Shown: one piece after another, positions 8,173-16,982 of the stretch
Layout of the letters: each line of letters begins with the position of its first letter
How positions within the stretch are numbered: position 1 is the first letter of the stretch
NCBI RefSeq assembly: GCF_003688915.1
Contig: NZ_REFU01000002.1
Coordinates: forward strand, 434,001-498,000
From: Rhodococcus sp. SBT000017
GTDB taxonomy: Bacteria > Actinomycetota > Actinomycetes > Mycobacteriales > Mycobacteriaceae
Direction: 5' to 3'
DNA length: 64,000 bases
Notes under the pieces: generated by a model
Seen by the model: the letters and a program-made list of their open reading frames with translations, nothing else
What the model was told of the DNA's origin: nothing
Database searches by the model: none
Program-made: the position numbers and the translations under genes

Positions 8173-10713
8173 TCAGATCAGGCCGGCAACCGACACGGCC
8201 GGGGCCGGGTCGTATGTGGTGGTGCGCTGACGAACCGGGCGTCCGATGCCGTCGGCGATCTCGTGCAGTTCCGCGACGGTCTTCTCCGAACCGTTCTGCG
8301 AACCCGCCATACGCGAGATCGTCTCCTCCATCAGGGTCCCTCCCAGATCGTTCGCGCCTCCGTTCAGCATCGCTTGTGTACCCGTGATTCCCAATTTCAC
8401 CCACGATGTCTGAATGTTGTCGATTCGGCCGTGCAGCATGATGCGAGCCAGGGCGTGCACCGCGCGGTTGTCGCGGTTGGTCGGCCCGGGTCGCGATGCG
8501 CCGGCCAGATACAACGGCGAGGACTGGTGCACGAACGGCAGCGGCACGAACTCGGTGAACCCACCGGTCTTGTCCTGGATCTTCTTGAGCACGTTCAAGT
8601 GACCGACCCAGTGCGACGGATTGTCGACGTGTCCGTACATCATCGTCGAGCTCGACCGCAGGCCCACCTCGTGCGCGGTGGTGATCACTTCGATCCACTC
8701 GGCGGCGGGCAGCTTGCCCTTGGTGAGCACCCAGCGGACCTCGTCGTCGAGAATCTCGGCGGCGGTGCCGGGGATCGAGTCCAGCCCGGCGGCCCGGAGT
8801 TCGGTGAGCCACTCGCGAATCGACTGACCACCGCGGGAGGCCCCGTTGACGATCTCCATCGGCGAGAACGCATGGACATGCATCGACGGCACTTTCGCCT
8901 TCACCGCCCGCACCAGGTCCGCGTAGCCCGTCACCGGCAGTTCGGGGTCGATTCCACCCTGCATGCAGACCTCGGTGGCACCGACGACGTGGGCTTCCCA
9001 CGCCCGATCGGCGACCTCGGTGGTGGACAGGGTGAACGCATCGGCGTCGCCCTTGCGCTGCGCGAACGCACAGAAACGGCACCCGGTGTAGCAGATGTTG
9101 GTGAAGTTGATGTTCCGGTTCACCACGTAGGTGACGGTGTCTCCGTTGACCTGCTTGCGCAGGTCGTCCGCGAGAGCCGCAACGGCGTCCATGCCCGCGC
9201 CCTCGGCCGTCGCGAGTGCGAGGTACTGCTCGTCCGTCAGCCCGGCCGGATCCTTTTGCGCGGCCGCCAACGCCGAGACCAGATCCCGGTCCACCCGTTC
9301 GAGCCCCGCGAGATCACGAACCTGCTCGCGAATGGAGTCCCAGTCGCCGAACGCATTCGCCAGATCCGAACGCGTCTCGGTGTTACGGCCCTGCGTGTCG
9401 ATCTCGGTGTTCAGGTCGACGCGGCCCGAGGACTCCCACTCCTCGTCCGGTTCCTGCCACGGCAAACCGGTCGGGTTGACGTCCTCGCGCGCCATGCCGG
9501 TCTCGGGATCGGCCAGCGCCCGCACGTGCGCCGAGATACGCGGATCGATCCACGGAGCGCCGGCCAGAACGTACTGCGGTTGCGCTGCAACACGTTCCAC
9601 CAAGCGGTAGCCCGCCTTGTCGGACAGCTCGGCCAAGGTATCGAGGTTCGGCCACGGCCGCTCCGGGTTGACGTGATCGGGGGTCAGCGGAGAAACCCCG
9701 CCCCAATCGTCGACGCCTGCGCCGAGCAGCGCTGCCGTCTCCTCCGGCTCGACCAGATTCGGCGGAGCCTGAATCCGCATCGACGGGCCGACCACCATGC
9801 GCGTCACCGCGATGGTCGCCAGAAATTCTTCGAGCCCCGCGTCGGGAACGGATCGCATCGCGGTATCGGACTTGGCCAGGAAATTCTGCACGATGATTTC
9901 CTGAACGTGCCCGAAAGACTTGTGCACCTTACGAATTGCCATGATCGACTCGGCGCGGTCGCGCAGCGTCTCGCCGATTCCCACGAGAATGCCGGTCGTG
10001 AACGGGATGTTCAGGCGACCCGCGTCGGTCAAGGTCCGCAGCCGAACCTCGGGATCCTTGTCGGGGCTGCCGTAATGCGCCTGCCCCTTCTCCTCGAACA
10101 ACCGACGCGAGGTGGTCTCGAGCATCATCCCCATCGACGGGGCCACCGGCTTGAGCCGCGACAGTTCCTGCCACGACATCACTCCTGGATTGAGGTGCGG
10201 GAGCAAGCCGGTCTCCTCGAGCACCCTGATCGACATGGCGCGCACATAATCCAGCGTCGAATCGTAGCCGCGGGAGTCGAGCCACTCCTTGGCCTCCGGC
10301 CACCGCTCCTCCGGCCGGTCACCGAGGGTGAACAGCGCCTCCTTGCAGCCCAGCGCGGCACCCTTGCGAGCGACGTCGAGGATCTCGTCGGGATCCATGA
10401 ACAACCCGTGGCCGGCGGCGTTGAGCTTGCCCGGGACAGTGACGAACGTGCAGTAGTGGCACTTGTCGCGGCACAACCGCGTGATGGGTACGAACACCTT
10501 TCGCGAATACGAGACCGTCTTCGGACGCCCGGCCGACTCGAGACCCGCATCACGAACCCGCGCGGCCGACGCCATCAAATCCACCAGATCGTCCCCACGC
10601 GCATGAAGCAGAACTGTCGCCTCGTCGACATTCAACGAGACTCCGTCCCGGGCGCGACGCAGAACGCGGCGCATGGCAGAAGCGGCTGGAGCGGTGTCAG
10701 GCAGCGAAGTCAC
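8173..10713 (-). CDS. fbiC: F420 biosynthesis bifunctional protein (7,8-didemethyl-8-hydroxy-5-deazariboflavin synthase)
   Basis: 846 residues from GTG 10713 ([16 protein letters not shown]), close to the 856 of M. tuberculosis FbiC. It fuses CofG and CofH, two radical SAM enzymes that build the deazaflavin chromophore (FO) of F420 from tyrosine and a ribityl pyrimidine. Both CxxxCxxC clusters are visible: C81/C85/C88 in [10 protein letters not shown] and [10 protein letters not shown] at about residue 540. The frame stays open upstream to 11070, but that extension is Arg/Thr-rich and antisense to the PH-domain gene. Product use in this window: the LLM-class oxidoreductase at 42332-43126. Confidence 0.95.
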   Translation of the reverse strand: MTSLPDTAPAASAMRRVLRRARDGVSLNVDEATVLLHARGDDLVDLMASAARVRDAGLESAGRPKTVSYSRKVFVPITRLCRDKCHYCTFVTVPGKLNAAGHGLFMDPDEILDVARKGAALGCKEALFTLGDRPEERWPEAKEWLDSRGYDSTLDYVRAMSIRVLEETGLLPHLNPGVMSWQELSRLKPVAPSMGMMLETTSRRLFEEKGQAHYGSPDKDPEVRLRTLTDAGRLNIPFTTGILVGIGETLRDRAESIMAIRKVHKSFGHVQEIIVQNFLAKSDTAMRSVPDAGLEEFLATIAVTRMVVGPSMRIQAPPNLVEPEETAALLGAGVDDWGGVSPLTPDHVNPERPWPNLDTLAELSDKAGYRLVERVAAQPQYVLAGAPWIDPRISAHVRALADPETGMAREDVNPTGLPWQEPDEEWESSGRVDLNTEIDTQGRNTETRSDLANAFGDWDSIREQVRDLAGLERVDRDLVSALAAAQKDPAGLTDEQYLALATAEGAGMDAVAALADDLRKQVNGDTVTYVVNRNINFTNICYTGCRFCAFAQRKGDADAFTLSTTEVADRAWEAHVVGATEVCMQGGIDPELPVTGYADLVRAVKAKVPSMHVHAFSPMEIVNGASRGGQSIREWLTELRAAGLDSIPGTAAEILDDEVRWVLTKGKLPAAEWIEVITTAHEVGLRSSSTMMYGHVDNPSHWVGHLNVLKKIQDKTGGFTEFVPLPFVHQSSPLYLAGASRPGPTNRDNRAVHALARIMLHGRIDNIQTSWVKLGITGTQAMLNGGANDLGGTLMEETISRMAGSQNGSEKTVAELHEIADGIGRPVRQRTTTYDPAPAVSVAGLI

Positions 10714-10812
10714 CAGTCGATCATGCGCTTCCTGGTACGCACGTGCCACCCACGCCTCCCTACTCGGGTCGTTCCGCAGGCTCCGGGGGTGGTGGTTGCC
10801 GAACGACACCCC

Positions 10813-10818
10813 TAAGTT
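10813..10818 (+). promoter_or_regulatory. -10 box TAAGTT of a leaderless promoter for the PH-domain operon
   Basis: TANNNT with 7 nt to the GTG at 10826; no Shine-Dalgarno between them. Confidence 0.45.
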
Positions 10819-10825
10819 TGTAGCC

Positions 10826-11314
10826 GTGACAACGATGACCGATCCACAGTGGCAACCATCTCCGCGTGCACGTCTGCTCTGGGCTTTGAGCGCCGGTCTG
10901 CTGTGGGTACCGATCTTCATCGCCCAGATCGTCTGGGCGGTCGTCGACTCGAGCTGGACCACCTGGCCGCATGTCGCCGTCCTCGTCGCCTCGATCGTAT
11001 TCGCGGCCCTGCACGTCGCGGTCGTGCCGCAGTGGCGGTACCGCGTGCACCGCTGGGAGATCAGCGACACCGCGGTCTACACCCGCACCGGCTGGCTGAG
11101 CCAGGAGCGACGCATCGCACCGATCTCACGGGTACAGACCGTCGACACCGAACGTGGGCCGCTCGATCGTCTGTTGGGCTTGGCCACCGTCACCGTCACG
11201 ACGGCGTCGTCCGCGGGCGCGGTCAGAATCACGGCACTGGATCAGGATGTGGCCGACAAGACGGTTGCTCGACTCACCGACATCGCCGGCCGTACCGTCG
11301 GAGACGCGACATGA
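10826..11314 (+). CDS. PH domain-containing membrane protein (YdbS-like)
   Basis: 162 residues from GTG 10826. Two membrane segments (about residues 17-37 and 48-68) are followed by a bacterial PH-like domain with [20 protein letters not shown] and [19 protein letters not shown], the bPH2 pattern of YdbS. It overlaps the next gene, another PH-type protein, by 4 bp (ATGA). In Bacillus the ydbS-ydbT pair has been linked to resistance to antimicrobial compounds; the function here is unknown. Divergent from fbiC. Confidence 0.88.
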   Translation: MTTMTDPQWQPSPRARLLWALSAGLLWVPIFIAQIVWAVVDSSWTTWPHVAVLVASIVFAALHVAVVPQWRYRVHRWEISDTAVYTRTGWLSQERRIAPISRVQTVDTERGPLDRLLGLATVTVTTASSAGAVRITALDQDVADKTVARLTDIAGRTVGDAT

Positions 11315-12825
11315 CCGATCAGGCGGAACTGCTCGCCGTCGAGGAGGAGCAGCCGTGGCTGCGCCTGGACAAGCGAATGCTGTTGGTACATCCGGTGAAC
11401 GAGGGCATCAAGCTACTGCCGGTGCTGTTGATCTCGTTCTTCGTCGGCAGTCAGAGCGGCAACCACTTCTGGAGCCTCGGCCTTCTCGCGGTCGTCGTGG
11501 TGTTCGCGATTCTGCGGTGGTTCACCACCAGCTACCGGATCGGTCCGGTGCACGTGCAACTGCGCAGCGGTGTGCTCCAGAAGAAGGTGCTCTCCATTCC
11601 GCGGAACAGAATTCGCTCGGTCGACGTGGAAGCGAACGTTCTGCACCGCGTACTCGGCCTGTCCATCCTGCGCATCGGCACCGGGCAACAGGCAGGCAAG
11701 GGTGAGGCCTTCGAGCTCAACGCCCTCGACACCTCGCTGGTACCGGCACTTCGCGGGGATCTGCTGCAGCGAGTATCGGGGCAGATCCCCGCGACCGACG
11801 GAACACCCACCGCAGCAGCCGATCCCGGCGTCGAGATTGCACACTGGCAGTTCTCGTGGGTGCGGTTCGCGCCGTTCTCCATCACCGGCATCGTCACCAT
11901 CGCTGCGGCCGTCGGCGTGTTGTTCCAGTACGGACTCGGGCAGTGGCTGGCCGAATCGTCGGTGGTCTCCAACAGCATCGACTCCGCCGAGCGATTGGGA
12001 ATCGCGGTGTTCGTCGTCGTGGCGCTGATGGCGCTGCTCGTCGTATCGAGCATCTTCGCGTGCGTCCGCTACCTGCTGGCCTACGCCAACCTGACGGTGA
12101 CGGACCAGGGGCGCACCATGCACGTCAGCCATGGCCTGTTGCGCACTCGCCAGTCGACACTCGACCGCAAGCGACTGCGCGGCACCTCGCTGTCCGAACC
12201 GCTGCTGCTTCGTGCGGCCGGCGGAGCCAGGCTGGACGCCATCATGACCGGCGTCAGCGCCGAAAAGAAGGAATCGTCTCTGCTGCTCCCCCAGGCCCCA
12301 CGCGCCGAGGCGTTGCGCATGATGACCACCGTGCTCGGCGAGGCCGGTCTGCACGCAAGTTCGGACCGGCCTCTGCTGCAGCACGGACCCGCAGCGCGTC
12401 GACGCCGCTACACGCGTGCTGTTCTGCCCGTTGCGGTTCTCGGTGCAGCGCTGGGCATCGCACAGTATGTCGGCGCACCGATCCCGCTACTGGCGTGGAT
12501 CGCTGTCGGGGTGTTGTTCGTTGCCGCATTCGGGCTCGCACACGATCGCTTCCGCGGTCTCGGCCATGCAGTGCTGCCCGGTTGGCTCATCACCCAGCAC
12601 GGTTCGCTCGACAGGACTCGACACAGCCTCGAAGCCGCGGGCATCATCGGTTGGACCGTGCGGCAGACCTTCTTCCAGCGTCGCGCCGGGGTGGCCACCA
12701 TCGTCGCCGCGACTCCCGCAGGCGTCGGACATTACGAGGTGATCGACATCCCCATCGAGAACGCGTGGGCGATGATCGACGCCGTCACCCCGGGAGCCGG
12801 GGACATCTGGCTGCACCGGACCTGA
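11311..12825 (+). CDS. PH domain-containing membrane protein (YdbT-like)
   Basis: 504 residues from ATG 11311. Repeated units of membrane hairpin plus bPH2 domain: FTTSYRIGPVHVQLRSGVLQKKVLSIPRNRIRSVD in the first, LTVTDQGRTMHVSHGLLRTRQSTLDRKRLRG in the second, and a weaker third near residues 410-480. Hydrophobic pairs lie near residues 33-70, 180-255 and 365-400. This is the standard partner of the shorter YdbS-like protein, and the 4-bp overlap indicates coupled translation. Membrane-scaffold or lipid-sensing function is only suggested for the family. Confidence 0.87.
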   Translation: MTDQAELLAVEEEQPWLRLDKRMLLVHPVNEGIKLLPVLLISFFVGSQSGNHFWSLGLLAVVVVFAILRWFTTSYRIGPVHVQLRSGVLQKKVLSIPRNRIRSVDVEANVLHRVLGLSILRIGTGQQAGKGEAFELNALDTSLVPALRGDLLQRVSGQIPATDGTPTAAADPGVEIAHWQFSWVRFAPFSITGIVTIAAAVGVLFQYGLGQWLAESSVVSNSIDSAERLGIAVFVVVALMALLVVSSIFACVRYLLAYANLTVTDQGRTMHVSHGLLRTRQSTLDRKRLRGTSLSEPLLLRAAGGARLDAIMTGVSAEKKESSLLLPQAPRAEALRMMTTVLGEAGLHASSDRPLLQHGPAARRRRYTRAVLPVAVLGAALGIAQYVGAPIPLLAWIAVGVLFVAAFGLAHDRFRGLGHAVLPGWLITQHGSLDRTRHSLEAAGIIGWTVRQTFFQRRAGVATIVAATPAGVGHYEVIDIPIENAWAMIDAVTPGAGDIWLHRT

Positions 12826-12826
12826 C

Positions 12827-13522
12827 ATGACGCGGCCGCAGAGTATCGACGAACTGGATCTCGCGGTGGCCGAATGCCGCGCCTGCCCGCGCCTGGTGCA
12901 GTGGCGTGAACAGGTCGCCGCCGAGAAGCGGGCTGCCTTCGAAAACGAAACATACTGGGGCAAAGCGGTTCCTGGCTTCGGACCGGCCGACGCATCGATG
13001 TTGATCGTCGGGCTCGCCCCGGCAGCGCACGGTGCCAACCGCACCGGTCGAATGTTCACCGGAGACCGGAGCGGGGACGTTCTCTATCGCGCGATGCATG
13101 CGGTCGGTCTGGCCAGCCAACCCACCGCCACGCACATCGGAGACGGGTTGACGCTCAACGGAGTTCGCATCACCGCGCCGGTGCACTGCGCTCCTCCGCA
13201 GAACAAGCCGACTCCCGCCGAACGCGACAGATGCACACCCTGGCTGGACGACGAATTACGGTTGCTGCGTCCGACCCTGCGGTCGGTGCTCGTTCTCGGT
13301 GCCTTCGGCTGGCAGTCCCTGCTGCCGACACTGGCCGCCAACGGATGGGAGATACCAAGGCCTGCACCGAAATTCGGCCACGGAGTCAGGCGCGACCTGG
13401 GCTCGATCACCGTGTTCGCCAGCTATCACGTGAGCCAGCGAAACACCTTCACCGGACTGTTGACTCCGACGATGATCGAGGACGTGCTGCGGGATGCGGG
13501 TCGGCATGCACGCTTGCTGTGA
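12827..13522 (+). CDS. udgB: Family 5 uracil-DNA glycosylase (UdgB type)
   Basis: 231 residues, ATG one base after the YdbT-like stop. Motifs of family 5 UDG: GLAPAAHGANRTGRMFTGD as the active-site loop, and ASYHVSQRNTFTGLLT as the C-terminal motif. C17 and C20 in CRACPRL, together with later cysteines (VHCAPPQNKP and the DRC segment), fit the [4Fe-4S] cluster. It excises uracil and some other deaminated bases from DNA in base excision repair. The 3' end overlaps the convergent membrane-protein gene by 74 bp. Confidence 0.88.
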   Translation: MTRPQSIDELDLAVAECRACPRLVQWREQVAAEKRAAFENETYWGKAVPGFGPADASMLIVGLAPAAHGANRTGRMFTGDRSGDVLYRAMHAVGLASQPTATHIGDGLTLNGVRITAPVHCAPPQNKPTPAERDRCTPWLDDELRLLRPTLRSVLVLGAFGWQSLLPTLAANGWEIPRPAPKFGHGVRRDLGSITVFASYHVSQRNTFTGLLTPTMIEDVLRDAGRHARLL

Positions 13523-13901
13523 TCGCCTTCATCCGGAACATGAAGAGCAGCACTCCGGCGGGGCCCGCACCGGCGACGATGAGAAGCATGGTGCGCCAAT
13601 CGGCGAGTAGGAGAACGTCGCTTCCCGGACCGCCGAGCATGCACAGCACCACGGCAGCGAACCATCCGATCAGGGGCGACGCCACCCAGATCGGCCGATC
13701 TGCGACCTTGCGTGCGGCCAGAATCAGCGCGACGTTCGCGATCCCGCCGAGCAGTGCGCTGATGGGGAACTGCACCGACCCGAGGTAGGTCGGAAGGAAG
13801 AAGACCGAGAGAATCCCGGACAGGAAGCCGTCGAACACCAGTACTGCGACGGTCGCCCAGGACACCAGGGCGACAGTATTGGATGCGGCCTTCGAGATCA
13901 T
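13449..13901 (-). CDS. Small integral membrane protein (Rv1171-like position)
   Basis: 150 residues, about four membrane helices, e.g. LVSWATVAVLVFDGFLSGIL and SPLIGWFAAVVLCMLGG. The last 25 residues (ADPHPAARPRSSSE) are polar and lie antisense to the 3' end of udgB. Located beside mshB and fbiC, where M. tuberculosis has the membrane protein Rv1171 (from memory), so it is probably the orthologue. No function is known. Confidence 0.72.
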   Translation of the reverse strand: MISKAASNTVALVSWATVAVLVFDGFLSGILSVFFLPTYLGSVQFPISALLGGIANVALILAARKVADRPIWVASPLIGWFAAVVLCMLGGPGSDVLLLADWRTMLLIVAGAGPAGVLLFMFRMKAITASVHADPHPAARPRSSSESTVR

Positions 13902-13967
13902 GCGCCCAATACTGCCTTGACCCGGGTTGTTTCAGTGCATCGCATTCAAAAAACCGGGCATCGGCAC

Positions 13968-14126
13968 TCAGGAAACCGGCGGGTACCCCAGGGAGGTCAG
14001 CAGGTTGCTCGCACCCATGGCGATCTGTCCCAGTACGTACTGGTACAGATCTGCCTGTGCGCCGAACTGCGGCTTGAGAGAATCGACGAACGCGACGATG
14101 GCGTCCTGCACTACCCAGTTGTACAT
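13968..14126 (-). CDS. Small conserved-looking 52-residue protein
   Basis: ATG at 14126, TGA at 13970-13968, preceded by a GGGGCGG purine-rich site 7 nt upstream. The peptide starts MYNWVVQDAIVAFVDSLKPQ and ends NLLTSLGYPPVS. It is helical with alternating hydrophobic and polar residues, has no signal peptide and no cysteines. The reading frame uses high-GC third positions like a real gene, and a T6 tract follows just after the stop. Size and character recall the short helical porin or membrane peptides of Corynebacteriales, but no homology can be claimed. Between the Rv1171-like gene and mshB, same strand as both. Confidence 0.55.
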   Translation of the reverse strand: MYNWVVQDAIVAFVDSLKPQFGAQADLYQYVLGQIAMGASNLLTSLGYPPVS

Positions 14127-14171
14127 GTGTGTTCCGCCCCTGCTGTAGTGAGATCAGTACTGGTGTGTATT

Positions 14172-15098
14172 TCAGTGATGCGGACCACAGCTTAGTACGC
14201 CGGCAAACAGATCGTTCTCTCTACCCGTCTCATCGGGATCGAGTTCGCCGCGGACGAGTACGTACTGCTCGTCGAGCAGGATCGGCTGGGCGATGTCGTT
14301 GGACAGTGCGTACTCGCTGCCCGACGGCGCGACGGTCACCTGAGTCGCGTGGGCCCGGAGCGCATCCCGCTTGGCATCGAGCACGCCGCGGATGTCGATG
14401 CTGGTGGTGATGGTGTTCTCGGGAACGCTCGGCAGCTCGCCGGCCTCCGGCATTCGCCAGTGCGAGGGAATCGCCTCGATGGCCGCGAGCCCAGCCTGCA
14501 ATTGATCGTGTCCGGTGACTGTCCAGTAGAACTTCGACACCTCCCAGGGCGCACCGACCCCGGGGTAGGAATCCGTCCCGCAGACCTCGACGGCCTCGGT
14601 CACCAACGAGTGCACCTGCTGGTGATCGGGGTGGCCGTATCCGCCCTCGGGGTCGTACCCGACAACCACCTGCGGCCGAAGCTCACGCATCACCGCGACG
14701 AGCGCTCCGAGGGCCTCGGCGCGATCGGCGTTGACGAACGCGCGCGGCTTGCGGGCAGCCGACGTCCCGGCCATCCCCGAATCGCGCCAGCGACCGGCTC
14801 CCCCGAGGAACCGCGGCGGGTTGCACCCCAGCGCCGCGAGAGCGCGATGCAATTCCAGAATTCGATAGCCGCCGAGCTGATCCGCGCGGTCGACGACCAG
14901 ATCGGCCCACGTCTCGCCGATCACCTCCCCCTCCTCACCGAGCGAGCAGGTGAGCACCGTGACGTCCGCTCCGGCTCGAACGTAATGAGCGATGGTGCCG
15001 CCGGTGGTGATGGTTTCGTCGTCCGGGTGTGCGTGCACCAGGAGCAACCGCTGCGGCTCCGTCATGGAAGGCTCCGTCATCGTCGACTTGTCGGTCAT
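14172..15098 (-). CDS. mshB: N-acetyl-1-D-myo-inositol-2-amino-2-deoxy-alpha-D-glucopyranoside deacetylase
   Basis: 308 residues from ATG 15098, which overlaps the lpqW stop by 4 bp; in-frame ATGs at 15080 and 15065 are alternatives. A zinc deacetylase of the LmbE/PIG-L family that removes acetyl from GlcNAc-Ins, the second step of mycothiol synthesis. Metal ligands are in AHPDDE (H24, D27 in this numbering) and GYGHPDHQQVHS. LGEEGEVIGETWADL and FLGGAGRWRDSGMAGT match M. tuberculosis MshB closely. The N-terminus has a duplicated MTEPSMTEP. Confidence 0.95.
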   Translation of the reverse strand: MTDKSTMTEPSMTEPQRLLLVHAHPDDETITTGGTIAHYVRAGADVTVLTCSLGEEGEVIGETWADLVVDRADQLGGYRILELHRALAALGCNPPRFLGGAGRWRDSGMAGTSAARKPRAFVNADRAEALGALVAVMRELRPQVVVGYDPEGGYGHPDHQQVHSLVTEAVEVCGTDSYPGVGAPWEVSKFYWTVTGHDQLQAGLAAIEAIPSHWRMPEAGELPSVPENTITTSIDIRGVLDAKRDALRAHATQVTVAPSGSEYALSNDIAQPILLDEQYVLVRGELDPDETGRENDLFAGVLSCGPHH

Positions 15099-16891
15099 CG
15101 GGGCGTCCGCATCCACTGCGACGCGTCGGCGAAGATCCCGACCTCCACCGGGCCGGTCAGTGAGAGGCCGGTGATGCCGGGAACGGCCGCAACCACAGAC
15201 GAGTCCTGCATGATCGGCAGCGTCGACGCCAGAGACCACAGCGCCGGCTCGACGTCGTTGGTGGCCACCGAAGGCTCGAGGCCGCTCACCAAGGCCCTGT
15301 CGATCGTCGGTTGCAGTTCCGGAACGCACAGGCCGGACAGGTTGCGCGGCACCTCGACGCCCTCGCCACTGCCGTCGGCCGGTTCGTCGACGCAGCCGAA
15401 CCGTGAGGCGAGGGCCGTGGCGGGATCGACCCCGGCGCTGGTCCATCCGACGACCGCGTCGACGGTCCCGTCGGTCAACGCCGTCGAATACAACTCGTCG
15501 GCGGGCAGTGGGGTAACGGTGGCATCGATTCCCGCGCCGACGAGTTCGTCGGCGGCGGTTCCGGCGACCGCGAGCGCGATGTCGTCGTTCTCGACGGCAC
15601 CGATCACGAACCGCAACGCGGTGCCGGTCGCGTCCGCAAGGCGGGTGACACTCGGTGCCGGAGCGCTCGTGGCCGTCGGGTCGGGGCTTGTCGTCGGAGC
15701 GGCGGTGGTCGGTGCGCTCGGGTTCGGTGTGGATGTCACCACGGCATCGGGTGTCGGCACGAACCCGGCCCGGTCGAGCAGGTCGAGGGCAGCACTTCTG
15801 CCGATGGGGGCGGGCGCGGTTGCGGAGTAACCGGGGTCGGACGGCGAGGACAGCTGCGCTGCCGCCCGGCGATCCGTCGCGCCGCCGCCTGCTCCGACCG
15901 TGGCCAGCAAGTTCGGATCGAGCAGCCCGAATATCCCTTGCCGCACAGCAGAATCGGACATGTTCGCAGCTCGCCCGTTGATCGTCATCGACAACACGCG
16001 TGATTGTCTGATGGTGTCGGTTCGCACGCCGGGAATTGCGGAGAGCTGGGCCCGCAGAGCCGACCCCCCGCGAACCTGGGCGATCTGCGCGTCACTGGAC
16101 CGCAGCGAATCGGCCAGCTGAGCGGAGGTGCCCCCGCGGCGGATGAGGATCTGGTCGGGTGATGCGGGTCGGTCCCAGAATCGGTCGTTGCGTTCGAGCA
16201 GAATCTCGTCCCGACCCCGGTCGACGGTCTTGATGTTGAACCGGGAGCCCGAGACCGGCACGTTGTCCGTCAGGCCTCCCTGGAAACCGCCGGGTGAGTC
16301 CTTGAGCAGGTGCGAGGGCACCAAATCGGCGAACAGTCGCTGCCAGGCCGGATACGGCGACGAGAGCGTCACGTCGACCGTCTTGCCACCGCCCGAGGAC
16401 GCGACGTCGCTGATGAGCCCGTACCCCGCCGGATCGACGACACCGGGCTGGGTGATCATCTGCTGCCACAGGTAGCGGAAGTCCTCGGCGGCGATCGGAG
16501 CGCTGTCGGACCACTGCGCCTCGTTGCGCAGCTGGTAGCGGATGGTGAACGGCGATTGCGACGTCACCTCGGCCGAGAGCAGCAACGACAGGTCCGGCTC
16601 CCACGTGGTCACCCCGGTGTCGGGGTTCCGGACCGGGCGGAACGGGCTGGGCAGAACCAGTGAACTCACCGCGGCCGTCGCGGGCGACTGATCCGCCAGA
16701 AGATGTGGATTGAAGCCGATACCGACGTCGTCGATGGCGACGACGACCGGATCACCGGTCTCGGCGGGAACCATCGTCGTGCTGACCGGAGTCTCGACAC
16801 TCTCGATCGGGGGCGGCGGATCCGCAGTGCACGCGGTGAGTACCAGAGCGATGGCAGAAACCAGAACCGTCGGCATCAGCACCTTGCGCAA
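15095..16891 (-). CDS. lpqW: LpqW-like lipoprotein, ABC-transporter substrate-binding fold
   Basis: 598 residues from TTG 16891, which follows AAGGAG at 7 nt. Lipoprotein signal of 20 residues ending in the lipobox LTAC (C21). The body is an SBP_bac_5 type oligopeptide-binding fold. A Thr/Pro/Ala linker rich in SAPTTAAPTTSPDPTATSAP interrupts it at roughly residues 385-410. Order typA-lpqW-mshB matches mycobacteria, where LpqW steers PIM and lipoarabinomannan synthesis rather than peptide import; the PimE-like enzyme at 19964 is consistent. The frame stays open to 16972 without a better start. Confidence 0.85.
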   Translation of the reverse strand: MRKVLMPTVLVSAIALVLTACTADPPPPIESVETPVSTTMVPAETGDPVVVAIDDVGIGFNPHLLADQSPATAAVSSLVLPSPFRPVRNPDTGVTTWEPDLSLLLSAEVTSQSPFTIRYQLRNEAQWSDSAPIAAEDFRYLWQQMITQPGVVDPAGYGLISDVASSGGGKTVDVTLSSPYPAWQRLFADLVPSHLLKDSPGGFQGGLTDNVPVSGSRFNIKTVDRGRDEILLERNDRFWDRPASPDQILIRRGGTSAQLADSLRSSDAQIAQVRGGSALRAQLSAIPGVRTDTIRQSRVLSMTINGRAANMSDSAVRQGIFGLLDPNLLATVGAGGGATDRRAAAQLSSPSDPGYSATAPAPIGRSAALDLLDRAGFVPTPDAVVTSTPNPSAPTTAAPTTSPDPTATSAPAPSVTRLADATGTALRFVIGAVENDDIALAVAGTAADELVGAGIDATVTPLPADELYSTALTDGTVDAVVGWTSAGVDPATALASRFGCVDEPADGSGEGVEVPRNLSGLCVPELQPTIDRALVSGLEPSVATNDVEPALWSLASTLPIMQDSSVVAAVPGITGLSLTGPVEVGIFADASQWMRTPR

Positions 16892-16926
16892 CGAGGATCT
16901 CCTTCGTAGTCGGCTACCTTCTGCGA

Positions 16927-16966
16927 CAGAAGCGACGCGCCCCACGAGGGTGACACGTCGCTTCTG
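16927..16966. terminator. Inverted repeat between typA and lpqW
   Basis: CAGAAGCGACG (16927-16937) pairs exactly with CGTCGCTTCTG (16956-16966) across 18 nt. It begins 17 bp after the typA stop and has no U tract, a common form of terminator or processing hairpin in high-GC actinobacteria. Confidence 0.55.
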
Positions 16967-16982
16967 CCGCACGAAGTGAGTC

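Noticed and set aside
7729..10815. 1028-residue open frame antisense to fbiC
   Set aside because: High-GC genes keep stop-free antisense frames. fbiC has clear motifs, while the antisense product is Arg/His-rich with no domain.
10714..11070. N-terminal extension of FbiC
   Set aside because: The Arg/Thr-rich stretch has no FbiC counterpart and runs antisense to the PH-domain gene.
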